Origin: Salvator merianae | Taxonomy: Eukaryota > Chordata > Lepidosauria > Squamata > Teiidae | Direction of reading: 5' to 3' | Assembly (NCBI GenBank): GCA_003586115.2 | Contig: QVOM02000073.1 | Location: 28,905,298 to 28,969,297 of the forward strand | DNA length: 64,000 nucleotides | In this document: piece by piece, positions 22,867 to 34,484 of the stretch | How the letters are laid out: each line of letters opens with the position of its first letter | Numbering within the stretch: the stretch's first letter is position 1 | The notes under the pieces: generated by a model | Databases searched by the model: none | What the model saw: only the letters and a program-made list of their open reading frames with translations | Told to the model about the DNA's origin: nothing | Position numbers and translations under genes: made by a program

Positions 22867-24840
22867 AATACATTTTTATACCACCTACTTCCTAGCAGTC
22901 TGAGTATACAGTGCCAGAGCGGTAGAGGGGAAAGTAACAACCAAATGCTGGGGTAAAGAGGTATATCTTCATAGGGTCTCAAAACACATGCAGTATTATC
23001 TCACGGTTGGCCTTTAAGAAAAGACCATTCACAAACTAGGGGCCACTATAGAGAAGGCCCTGCCTTGAGCCACCATTCTTCTTTAAGTTAAAGATGTTTG
23101 TCTGACAATGATGCAACTGTTTGCTGATCTTGATTGAGGAGGATGTCTATGTGGGAAAAGGAGTTCCTTCAAGTATTTAAGGTTCAAACCATTTAGCACT
23201 TTATGTCAGTAGCTTGAATTGAGCTTTGTTGCAAATGGACAAGCAATGCAGATTTTTAACGATTGGCATGATAGGCATCCAATTATAAATACTCATCAGT
23301 AGTCTGACTGCTGAATGTTTTGCTAGTTGCAGCTTTTGGACCATATTCAAGGACAACCCCACCTAAACCACATTACAGTAGTCAAACCTGGAGGTTACCA
23401 GAATGTGACTCACATTGCTCAAAGTGTCTCTATCCAGGAAGGCCTGAAGCTAGTGAACCAGCCAGAGGTGTGCCTAGGCATTTCTGGCTACCACTGACAC
23501 CTAACATCAAAGGATAGTCATTAACCTAACATCATCACCAAATTTTGTATCTGTTTCTTTCAGGGGAGTGCAACACTATCTAGAACTGGATGCTTCTTTA
23601 CTTCCTAGACACACGTTCCTGCACAGTACCTCTGTCTTGTCTGAATGAAGTTTTAATTTATGGATCTGCATTCAGCCCATTACCATTTCCAAGCACCTGT
23701 TAAGCATTTAAATTGCTCCTAATATATATGGAATAGAAAGAGAGAACTGGGTGTCATCATCACATCAATGTTATCAAAAGTTGATGAAAAATCCAGAAGA
23801 ATCAACAAGGTTCCATTCATTCTGTCCTTCTCCTGACACAGGTCATCCACCAGAGTGACCAAGGCATATTCAGTACCATGACTAAGGCTGAAGTCAGACT
23901 GAAAAGGGACTGGATAGTCTGCTTCATTCAAGTATGCCTGCAGTCAGATTGTTATCACCCTCTCAAGGACCTTTCCCAGGAAAGGGTTTTTGGCAACGGG
24001 GTGATAGTTTTTTAACACTTCTGAGTCCGCGGAGAGCCTCTTGGGGAATAGGTGCACCACTGCTTCCTGAAGAGTAGCTAGCACTTCTCCCTCATGCAGC
24101 AAAGCATTTACTATTCCCTGGACCCACTCAGCCATTTCCCCAACACTAGCTCTTATTAGTCATGAAGGGCATGGATCAGGTAAACCTCAGAAAGTAACTT
24201 GTTCACTGCATCAGGCTGCAACAATTGAAATTTGTCTAACAAAATAGGATGAGACAGTGCTCTGGATGCCTCCACGGGCCTACTCTGGATTATGGTGTCC
24301 AATTCCAAGTTAAACAATTATATCTCTAAAGTGCCTTGAAAACTTGTTACAGTGGGCCATGAATGGTGTCAAGTCCTCCTTCTGACCAAATGATAACTCA
24401 CTTACCTCCTGGAAAATCTCTGCTGGATGACGACTTCAGGTTGTAATGGTGGTAGAAAGGTAAGGTTTCCTTGCTGTTACCACTGCTAAATGGTAGGCAC
24501 AATAATATGTTCTTTCCCATGTCACATTGGGATTTCTGCCACTTTGCTTTTGCCATTGGTTGACCTGGTTCATTGCACACAGGTCCCTGCAAGCTCCACA
24601 AAGAAACTGGGAATACTTTGGAGCAATCATGTCAAGAGCCCTGATTATTCCATGGTTTGAAAGTGAGTCCAGAGCTTAGGCAAGAGAATCAGTCATTTCA
24701 AATTATGTAATTTGCCAGGAATGGACCAACGGAATGGGTTCTGGACCCCTACAGTAACATACTGTCACCAGAAGTCCAAACTCTACCAAATGATCTTCTT
24801 TTCATGACAAGGGAATTACAGTAATTCCACTTATTAACAA
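22833..24840 (-). mobile_element. L2-like LINE (reverse transcriptase to 3' tail), decayed
   Basis: On the minus strand: EAVVHLFPKR and LKNYHPVAKNPFLGKVLERV (24,135 downwards; the usual block is LSNYRPVSNLPFLGKVLERV), then GTEYALVTLVDDL and LLILLDFSSTFDNID (23,931 downwards; usually LLDLSAAFDTVD), then WLVHxLQAFLDRDxLSNVSHIL near 23,460-23,400. The 3' noncoding part runs down to a (TTGA)n tail at 22,833-22,866, such short repeats being usual at L2 3' ends. The upper boundary near 24,840 is soft. It is inactive through many stops. Confidence 0.85.
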
Positions 24841-25747
24841 GTTCTGGGGCCTTTCTGGCACAAAACTTTGGCCCTTGCTAGGAAAGGGTCTAGGGGTCTT
24901 CCCTTTGCATACTGAAATGGGATAAGGGAGGCTTTGCACCTTCTTAGCATGCTCTATCCACAAAGAACAGAGCATAGACTGGATCAGGGCACACAAAGTA
25001 TTGGGAACACACAGGGAACACAAAGACAGGGAACAGTATTGGAACAGCATTGGCCCATTAGTTTTTTTGCTCTCCAATACTGGGAGCAATGGACACTCTT
25101 GAATTTGTTCTAGTGATAATTCTAATAATAGTGATGTTATGGTAGCACTGTGACTCCCATGAAGTTGTCTCAAATGGGATTCTCATACCCTGCCTGGTAT
25201 ACAGCATACCAATCAAAGTAGGTTTGAAATTGAATTTAGCAGCTTGCAATAATTTTCAGAATATAGAGAAGTAATTTGATTTTACTGTAGGAATTCATTG
25301 TTACCAAACTGAAAATTGTGATACTCTTTTTTCCTTTCTTAGCAATGTCACATTTTCTTTGATTTCACGGCAGCTTTTGGCTGCTGTAAAAGAAGTTAGT
25401 GATTTTTTTGCAGTTACACATTTGTGACTGAACCATTATTTTTTGTTTTTTAAAATAAAGAGTAGGTTGTTCAGGAATCTTCTCTGATTTCACCATGAAG
25501 ACCTCAAGTTCCCAAATGAGTTCTTCATACCAATTTCTGATCTGTTTAGTAGACATAGATAGCTTATTTTGCTATTCTAAAATAGCGAAAGAACTGTAGG
25601 GAAGTTATATTATATTGCTGCTGTTTTGCTTAGCTGCCCATTCCACTTCAGTCATTTTAGCTACATCTCTGTAAGCATATTCAGATGCTTCAGCAGACTA
25701 TCTGAAATATCAAGTACACAGTTTGATGGCATAAGATACCCTCCAGA

Positions 25748-25785
25748 GAACATGTTGCCTGAACATGTTGCCTGAACATGTGTCC
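25748..25785 (+). repeat. Three 13-bp tandem units with CATG cores
   Basis: GAACATGTTGCCT occurs twice, followed by GAACATGTGTCC, in exact 13-bp register. Each unit has a GAACATGTTG-like decamer close to the p53-family half-site RRRCWWGYYY, missing one pyrimidine position. Function is not shown by sequence alone. Confidence 0.7.
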
Positions 25786-26979
25786 ATTAAGACTGGACAC
25801 ATATATGGCAGGAGGGAGCCATCTTGTGGGATGGAGTCAGCTCAGGTGTGTCCCAGGCATCCCAGGAGGCCATGTAAAAAGCTGTTGCCCAGGTTGACTT
25901 GAGAGGTAACTATGCTATGCGTGTAGGAAATCCTACCTTGGCAGAAGGACACCCTGCCCTTTGCCACAGCACAGCAACAGAGGCTCTAAACCAGATCAGT
26001 GCAGAGCAGTGTGTAAATGTCCTGCCCTGGGAACTCTTCCCTGTCATCCTCAGAGCATTTACAAAGGCCTAGGAACTCTGAGAAATATCATTTCTTTCCT
26101 GCTCCAAACTCCCTGAATACATTTGGCGCTTTTATTGCAAAGTTAGCACTTATTTCATCTTTAATTCTCTTAATATGGCAGCAGTCTCATCAAACACAAA
26201 AAAATAAAATGCCGCTTTGCCCTTGCATATGTATAAGGTATACATAATTCACCCTCGCTCTAACTCAAGCTATCTTCCTTTATATTTATTCCTGTTTCTA
26301 CACTGACTTGAATTTGAAATTAATAAGCCCTAAACTGGGCAACTGCTGTCATGTCCTCTGAAAGCTCAGATAGGCCCTCCTCATTGTTAGGAAAGAGGAG
26401 TAAATAATCATAAGTGTGAATAATAGCATTTTTTTTTTATATTTATTTACTTCATATAATGAAAGACAATATAGATGAGATGATCCCCCCACTGAAGTGA
26501 GACCAGGCCAAATGTCCTTGCTGATACCCACTATAGGACATGGTTGCTTCTTCTGTCTCAGCTGCTAGGTGAAAAGGCCCCAAGACTGTTTTTCTGTACC
26601 TTGACCTATTCAACTAACCTGATGCAAAAAGGTTCCTTTTTCATTTTTCTTTCAACAGGCCATTCAAGTAAGCAAACACGGCTATGCTAAAAATCCCCTT
26701 TCCTTTGTAAGTAGTTTTGCTTTGTTTTAAAGATCACCGAAAACTGTGACTTGGGATGGGTATCCATACTATGGAATGGGACCCCAAATTAGACAAAATT
26801 AAGACAGAACACTATTAAAAATAATGGGGAAAAAGTTGACTGCATAGCAGTTTTGAAGTTCTCAGTAATTCTCATTGAAATAAATGAGAACTTGAGTCTG
26901 TGGAAAGAGCAGACATGAGTAAAAAGGTCTGGCAAATATCAGGCAAAAGGAATAAGTTTGTGAAAAAAATCCACAAGGG

Positions 26980-26983
<4 letters not shown>

Positions 26984-27030
<47 letters not shown>
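26984..27030. repeat. (TA)n microsatellite
   Basis: Uninterrupted TA dinucleotide run of about 23 units. Confidence 0.95.
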
Positions 27031-27034
<4 letters not shown>

Positions 27035-30002
27035 GCTGGTGCTTTTTGCCCCATTTTTAAAATAAGTTTCACAAAATATCATTTTCAAATATCAGCCATT
27101 GTTAAATTCAAATTGTGTTATTATATTCTAAGAACTACAGACTTGTTGATCTTATAATTGTCTTGGTCTAGGATCTTACTTCATTATGGTAGGTTGTTGC
27201 CACAAGCTGTTTTTATCCATTTTTTAATAAATCCCTCAGATTGAGTGAGATAAATAATAAATGACATAGTGCTTCATAAGTCAATATTTAATTTAATATA
27301 GACTCAGGGAAACCAACACTTTACATGAACATATTACCACAGTTTTTACTGGAATGAAAGAGAGTCAGACAAATTTGGTTTGGACAAACATGATGACAGT
27401 GTTACTTAGGCATTAGAGATTCTGTAATTGGGATTTCTTAAACCACTCATTTCCCATTGTTGAAAAGTGACATCTGGACATACGTATTCTGAAAATACTT
27501 ATGGACAAATAGCATGCAAGTACATATTTTTTTACTAGACAGGATAACCATAAGAGAGGGTTGTTAGAGAAATTGTTCCCCCCAAAAAAGGATTTATGCA
27601 TATTTCAGTGCATAAGGACAGAAACAACATTGTGTGGGAATATGCCTATGAATTTGGCATAGTATGGATTAGCATTATATGTGACATGCCTTGACCCTTG
27701 ACCCTTGTGGCCTGACAATCTCCATTTTGTAAAACTTAAACCTCATGTTTCACCACAGCAAGGGCTTGGATCAATGTACAAGGAAACAACCCAAGAGGCA
27801 CTTCTTGTGCACTTAGAGCTTTTCAGCTTTGAGGGGTACTCAAATCCCTCCATCCTCCCTCTACCCCCTTTGACAGGGGAAGCAGTAGACAGGGAATAAC
27901 ATAGGTACTTCTCAAAGGTGTCTTTATTCAGTAAGAAGACATGGGCAAAGTTTCTGCCTGGCAGGGAATCTGTGACCTGTTTTATTAGCACTGATTATCC
28001 AGTCAAAAATAATGTTTGTTGGGGACGACCTCCCTGAATTATGCCAAGAGCCTAGCTTCAGCAGCTTTCTTGACATTGGATGCAATCTCTATAACAATCC
28101 TTATGTTGTGCAACACATAAGCAGTATCCATCCTGTCTTACAGATTCCACCAAATGCCTATAGATCCTGAAGGCTTTCTGGTAATCAGGAAAGAACTTAG
28201 TAATATTTTTGCTGTTGTTCTTCCTCCCAAAAGTTGAAGGTCGTCTCAATAGTTTTCACAAGTGCATCCCATATAGATATAAAAATTAGACATTTTTCCA
28301 AATAAAACAAAAAATTCTTCATCTATCAGAAGTGTGTCCAATGAGGTATCAGGACTCGGCAAATTCTATGGCTTAGCTGAGCCAGTTTTTTTTAAATGCA
28401 ATCATCAGCATTTCATAGAAACTTCAGTGTGTTCAGAAAACTTTGGAGATATATCCATGGAATCTTTATTATAAAACCAGGTTGCCATGAACATCCTGAT
28501 TTGTTTGTTCTGGAATTTGTCACTGGATTGAAGGTAGGCTACAGTATGCATTTTTACTGTGAATAAAGCTGACAGAGCTCTGTGTGTTTTTCTTCTGAAT
28601 AACCACACTAAAATTTCAACATCAGAATTGTTCATCTGAAATGTACTTTGAAATTCTGCCATAAAAATAGACTTATTCCTATAATCCACTTCCAATATTA
28701 TTATTGGTCTTATTCTTTCCACATGTAGTTAAGTAAGTGGAAATTTCAGATGCTTCTCCGTTCCTGCACTAATCCTTTCGTCCAGTTTATCTTGCCACCT
28801 GCTTTAGGCACCGGTGACTGTTACAGTAATTCTGCAAGGGCAATAGATGAGAGCAGAATGTCTGGATGGAAGCTTCCCTTTGATGTTTCTGAACTAAATT
28901 TTTATCTATTTTGGAACAGAACATGATGTGAGAAGATAAAATAAAGGCTTCCAAACACAATTTCAGCCCTCCCTCACTGTCCTTTTATCTCCAATTCATA
29001 GGCAGTTGATAGTTTTAAGGTAAAAAAGGTTCCAATTTGCTGCTTAAGATAGGACAGAATGAAACAGAAGAGATAATTTCTTTGGCACCATCTCTATGGT
29101 GCCAAAATGCCAATTGGTGGTTGGCAAGGATTAGAGCCCTAACCAATCTAGCTGATTGAAGAGCTAGAAGAGCAGGTTCACACAAATCCAGGGTCCTTTC
29201 CTGGTCTTGGAAGATTGGTGCTATCTGAATACAGAGTCTTCTGGTTCCTTACCAGTGTGTCCAGTGAAGAAACTCTGCTTCTGTAAGCACACTCTTACTG
29301 CAGAAGAGTTGCATCAGCATAGTGGGGCAAAACAAAACCATGAACATTTGCCTGGGACCCATCCGTCCCTGTGATAACAACCATGATCCCTGCTCCAATT
29401 TAGTCCAAAAAAGGAGAATGCATTAGATGCAGCCAGTGTCTCTCTGCATAACGGTGTGCTATGAAGGTCTTTCTTTACATCTCACCTTTAGAAGCAGCAC
29501 ATTATGAAGAGATGCAGAACAGACTTATCTACAATGTTTCCTATCCTTCTGAGATCCATCTGGTATTAGAACTGGCTCTGTTTTACCTTGATTTTAAGGC
29601 ATGGGTATTTGTTCAGGCATTTGTTCATTTTTAAACATAATACTTAATACTGTCTGCATGTTACAATAGCATTGATTACACTGGCATTGTTAGGTACTCT
29701 ATTTGCTAATTTGACTCTTTGATTTGATTTTCATCCTTCCCTTTAACTAAGAATTTCACTGTGGTCACAAGACAAAAAGGCAAATAAAGATAAAAATAAA
29801 ATTCAACATAAAAATAAAAATGTGCACACACACACACACAAACATTCTAAAAACACGGTATAAATATTTCAATTAAATAAGGAATGGTAAGGTAAAGTGA
29901 AGTATGAGAAATAACAATTACGTAATTTCAGTGGAGTATTTCATGTATTATAAGGTGTGAGGGGGGAAATCAACCCATTTTTAAGTATAAAGAACAGCCT
30001 AG

Positions 30003-31226
30003 TAGGGATGTGCACGAAATGAATTTTCTCTGTTCGTTTCGCAATGCATCGAAACTTCGTTGCTTCGTTTACGCACGAAAACGGAAGTCGCGAAAATGGC
30101 GATGTTCGTTTTCGCAGCGAAAATTTTCGAAAATTTTCGAAAACTGGAAGTGCAAAATCAATGAAATAAGTAGCGAAAAACAAACGCCACATATCCCCCT
30201 GCCCTCTCCCTTCTATATTTGACCATCCACGTAGCTAATTTAAGGAGTTGCTTCGTTAAAAGTAAAAATTGCACGGAGCTTACTTTTTACCGGCGGCCGG
30301 TTTGTAGCAGGATTCAAAGCAACGAAGGTACGTTTGGGGTTCCTCACTGCAGCTCGAAAGCAAGCGAAAGGAAGTGAAGGAATTTTTTTCGCTTTGATTT
30401 TTTGTCATTTTCGATGCCTTTTCGACGCTCATGTCTGTGCGCGCACGCGCACTAACTTCTGTCCCTTTAACTTTTCAGCGCGACTCGTCGCTGTCTGCCG
30501 TCCGTGCCAATTGTTTGGGGCACATAAATTATTACCTCGCCTACGAGGCGGGCAGGCTTAGTCAGCGACGCACGAAGCAATTGCCTTCAGCTCAGCGCGT
30601 AATTTAGAAGACTGGCGGCAGCCGCAGGATGAAATAACTCCCTACTTCCGAGCAGCAGCGAAATGACGCCTCATCTTGCCCTCCCTTCTTACTTCCGAGT
30701 AGCAGCGAAATGACGCCTTGTCTTGCCCTCCCTTCTTACTTCCGAGTAGCAGCGAAATGTTGCCTCGTCTTGCCCTCCCTCCCTACTTCTGAGCAGCAGT
30801 GAAATGACACCACGTCTTGCCCTCTGTTTCAAAACAAAGAACTATATAACACCATCAAAGAAGTTTTATTAACTCCAAGCTGTCTGAGTTTCTCATCCTC
30901 ATGCGGTGCGATCGCTGCGAGGCAGGCGAAGAGTTAAAAAAATACCGTCTTTCCTAATGTGATGCATGACAATTTCCACCTCTAGAGGCAGAGACTGGAG
31001 GCTACGAAGCTACCGAGCTTCGTTGCTTCGCAGTTTTCGCAGCGAAAAAGGACGAAAAATAGCCGTTCGCGGTGAGTAGCGAAGGTCACGAAAATTGACG
31101 AAAATCGCCGTGACTTTCGCTATTCGCTTTCGCGATAGGGAGGGCACTTCGCATTCGATGCGAATGTTGCGAAGCAACGAAATTCGTACGAAATTTCGTT
31201 GCTTCGAAATTTCATGCACATCCCTA
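30003..31226. mobile_element. Non-autonomous hAT transposon, 1,224 bp
   Basis: The termini are TAGGGATGTGCACGAAA and TTTCATGCACATCCCTA, inverted repeats. The flanks CAGCCTAG (29,995-30,002) and CAGCCTAC (31,227-31,234) are an 8-bp duplication with one change. Subterminal DNA on both sides is rich in TTCGTTGCTTCG-type words. The middle (about 30,280-30,930) differs from the other copies: a CpG-rich non-repetitive stretch, then a 47-bp tandem array. No transposase frame is present. Confidence 0.9.
30644..30831. repeat. 47-bp tandem repeat, four units, inside the hAT element
   Basis: Units start at 30,644, 30,691, 30,738 and 30,785, exactly 47 bp apart, each opening ACTTCCGAG (ACTTCTGAG in the last) and containing AGCAGCGAAATGACGCC and CTTGCCCTC. 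The fourth unit is the most diverged. Confidence 0.9.
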
Positions 31227-31376
31227 CAGCCTACCTATTATAAGATAAAAACCATATACAATAAAGAAATAAACTTTCACACATTCTTTAGGTGCAACAG
31301 GGACACATAGTTCACATTACACAAAATAATGCTACTGTAGCACAGTTGCGTACAGAGTGCTTAAAAGAAACTTTAA

Positions 31377-31640
31377 CTATACTTATTTATTTAAAATATT
31401 TATAGACCACTTCCCATTAAAAATACAATCTTGAAGCAGAATACAAAGAGTAAAAACAGCTAAAATCATAATAATTATATAAAAACGTAACAAAAATCTG
31501 CACCGGGTGAAGCAAACACACATTCCCTCTGGAAAGGCCAGGATAAAAAAGGTAGGCGTTTAATTGGTGCCCAGAGTTATAGAGGTGACATCATTACATC
31601 CCATTTCTAGGGTTAGTTTTCAAATGATTAGAACAATCAT
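31377..31640 (-). mobile_element. Possible LINE 3' noncoding fragment
   Basis: ATTTATAGACCACTTCCC followed by a run of short A-rich words and TAAAAACAGCTAAAATC, then TGGAAAGGCCAGGATAAAAA, has the make-up of the L2-like 3' ends common in reptile genomes. There is no coding part, so the assignment is tentative. Confidence 0.45.
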
Positions 31641-34235
31641 TCTAATTCTCCTTGGAAGGTACAGGCTTTCTGCTGAACTCAGAAATAGTTTTGTTTGTAT
31701 TTTCATTTCCTTTTCCCTTCTTGCTCCTGTTTCCATGAACAATAACAAGCATGACAATGCAATTGCTAATAACTTATTTATTACTATGATAACATGGCCA
31801 TGGTTTTTATCCTTTGCTATAAAAATTTAAACGATGGTTCTAAGTATAACTGACATTTTAGTAGAGGAGGTCAAAAACTATTACTGTGGTTCTAAATCAG
31901 AGATTCTTTTAAATATATAGTAACAGATCAGTGGCCGTCCATAAAGTTTCAGTGTGCATGGATTGAATTAGGTTGCTTTAATACATAAGGGCACCTCTTC
32001 CAGCATATTTATCATTTAAGCTGCTCAGACAATAAATGCTTCCCTATCCCATATTTACTGACAATTTCATCAATGTCATCATGCCGTAGTTTTTAGAAAT
32101 GTGACCATTCATTAAGCATTCTTTTGGGTAGCTTGTGATTTCATGAGAAAGAGAAGTTTGCTTTTGTTTTTGAAGTATTGCTCATTTAATCCATTGCTTG
32201 GTTTAGTCTGGGCCAATTTCCCTGTCATTGTCAGAAGGCAAGTACCACACTTCAGTGACTGCTCTTTTGAAATTAGTGTGGGTGGGTATTTCACTTAACT
32301 GGTTTATATTGTGATTGCAGCTGCCACAACACACCTAATCTAGGCCATTCCACTAGTGTGAGGCTGCCAATGTTGGCCTTAGTTGCTAGTGCAGGACCCC
32401 TGTGAGTTGGCAGCTAATTCTCAGCTCCATACCATGTGCCTTGGCACACAATATGGAAGTTGGTCTTGGCCTGGATCATCTTTAAGTTTGTGCACATGTT
32501 TACTCAAGAGTCTTTCAAATTCCTAATCTACTTCACACAATCACTTATAGGTAATTGATATGATTTACAATACTGTTGCTTTCATCTTCATTGCATGAGT
32601 AATCCAATTAAAATGTCTACATGATTTTTAAATAAGTAGATTATTGGAAGAGTACAGGCTTTCACAGCCAGTTTTCATCTCACTTTTCACAGTTTTAGGA
32701 GTTGTTCCATAGTTCTGCTGTGAACCCAAGCTTTCAGATATAGCTCCAATATCCTATAAAGATGGCTTAGAAGTAACATTTGAAGTAACGTTCAGTTGCA
32801 TATCCTCTGAAAATGGATAGAGTGGACATATCTGAATGTTTAGGATCAAAGCAGAACAAAATTGATTTGAGTCTAATACAGAAATCCTGGCTCTCTGGTC
32901 AAGTTCCCTATACTTACAACCCACGTGCCAATTGGGGTCACGATGCCGATATTCATTTTTGTGGGTCAGAGGTGTCTGTACCTTTGGCAGAGCCCTGCTT
33001 TTTGTGACACTGCACTCTGGGGCCTTAAGATCATGGGTGATATCACTACAATCACTCAGCTGGAATGAAAAGAGTTATACTGAAACTTACTTTCTGTTTT
33101 AACCTGTGGTATGTAATTTCTTTTGCTATCATTAAGATTCCCTTCGCTTCTGGAATACAGTCTGGCAGTATGGATGAATGGAAGGGGAAGGAGTGATTCA
33201 GTGGGTGTGGATTCTAACTGAGCCTTTCCATTGAGACCTGGAAATGACCAACTTCCACACATATTTGGGATTTTCTGGAGCAGTCCCAGGAGGAAATATT
33301 AGTGCTGTAAGAAAAGATCCTATGCCTCCCACAAAGGATCCCATTCTTTCAGTTACCCATATAAGTACAGTCTAATTTGGGTCTTCACATTTATGAGCAA
33401 TGATCCTTTAGATGGCTATCTCTGATCATCTTTCCCAAATTTTGTTTCCTTATTTCCAGAATTATTTTGAATCAGGGTCTGATTGCTTTCCAAAGATTAC
33501 AATCATCCCTCATATAGCATAATTTTGTGCATCATGTGTTTGCTTACATGTGCTCAGTAAAATATGATTCTTTTTTTAAAACACAATCATAGAACTTGCT
33601 TAGGTAAGCAAATATCCCAGGAGGCTCTGTGCAGCCTGATCCCCAACCATGATGTTCTCAGTTCCAAAATCTCAGTCTCTATATGCTGCAGCCTATTTTC
33701 TCCCAAATTAGCACTTTGTGAGCCTGAGTCACTACCTCTGCCACAGCCTATAGTGATCTCTCTATGGTTCCAAAGGTAAGGATTTGCATGGGAAGGGGGA
33801 TTAGCAGTTTAAGAGATCTGTCTTCTTCCTTCACATTAGGAAGAGCACTGAATCAGTAGTGTAGCCTTAATGTGGCAATGTGCTGTCTGCGTGCCATCGC
33901 TGCCCTGCTTGTCAGATCAAAATTGGGGATGCCCCACTTTGATAGTGACAAATGGGTACAGGGGCAGCCCTCCTCCCATCAGAATTGATGTGAGGCAGTC
34001 ACAACTTTGATTTTGAAGGCAGGTTTGGGGTTTGGACTTTTGGCTTTTTTTTCCTGCCAAACACGGATCATTCCCTGTGTCTGAACACTAGGAACATTGC
34101 CCCCTTCCTCTTCAAGTCAACAGGTGGACCAGTCATGACTCGGGAAAGGAAGGGAATACTGTCTTCCTCTGCCCTTTGTTGGAGATGTGAGGATAGCAAC
34201 ATATTGTATCATACAGTGTAACTATAGAGCATGTG
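31641..34235. other. Unassigned DNA
   Basis: No gene or bounded repeat was recognised on either strand. Confidence 0.5.
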
Positions 34236-34484
34236 ACATGATTTTATTTATTTAATTAATTATTTGCAATTTTATCCTGCCCTATACCTGAAGGTTTCAG
34301 GCTGGTTTACAACAACAACAATAATCATAATCATAATCAAAATCATAACCATAATCATAATCATAATCATAATAAAAGAATAGAAAATACAATGCATATA
34401 CTAAAACAGTAACAGTGCCTGAAAGTGGGGAGGGGAAGCTGTTCCTTAGCCACAGACAAAGGTAAATAAGTGTGTCTTATTTAC
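34236..34484 (-). mobile_element. L2-like LINE, 3' portion (lower part of a copy split by a hAT element)
   Basis: Starts with an ATTT-rich tail, then TTTTATCCTGCCC and AAGGTTTCAGGCTGGTTTAC, then a microsatellite built from AATCAT words (about 34,318-34,374), then CCTGAAAGTGGGGAGGGG and GGTAAATAAGTGTGTCTT. The same ordered words occur in the L2 copy at 57,850-58,100. The coding part of this copy continues at 35,762 beyond the hAT element. Some L2 sequence between 34,484 and 35,762 is missing. Confidence 0.75.

Larger units (their letters stand above)
24841..29994. other. Long tract without recognisable genes
   Basis: No gene or bounded transposon is recognised. A 13-bp unit is repeated three times at 25,748-25,785, a (TA)n tract lies at 26,984-27,030 and a (CA)n tract at about 29,824-29,840. 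Minus-strand frames of 63 and 105 codons at 28,058-28,249 and 28,405-28,722 have non-random-looking composition (for example LVESVRQDGYCLCVAQHK), but I cannot place them in a family. An AATAAA on the minus strand near 27,930 might mark an LTR or retrocopy. Confidence 0.45.

Noticed and set aside
27630..28020. Possible minus-strand LTR with AATAAA near 27,930
   Set aside because: No TG...CA borders or target duplication found.
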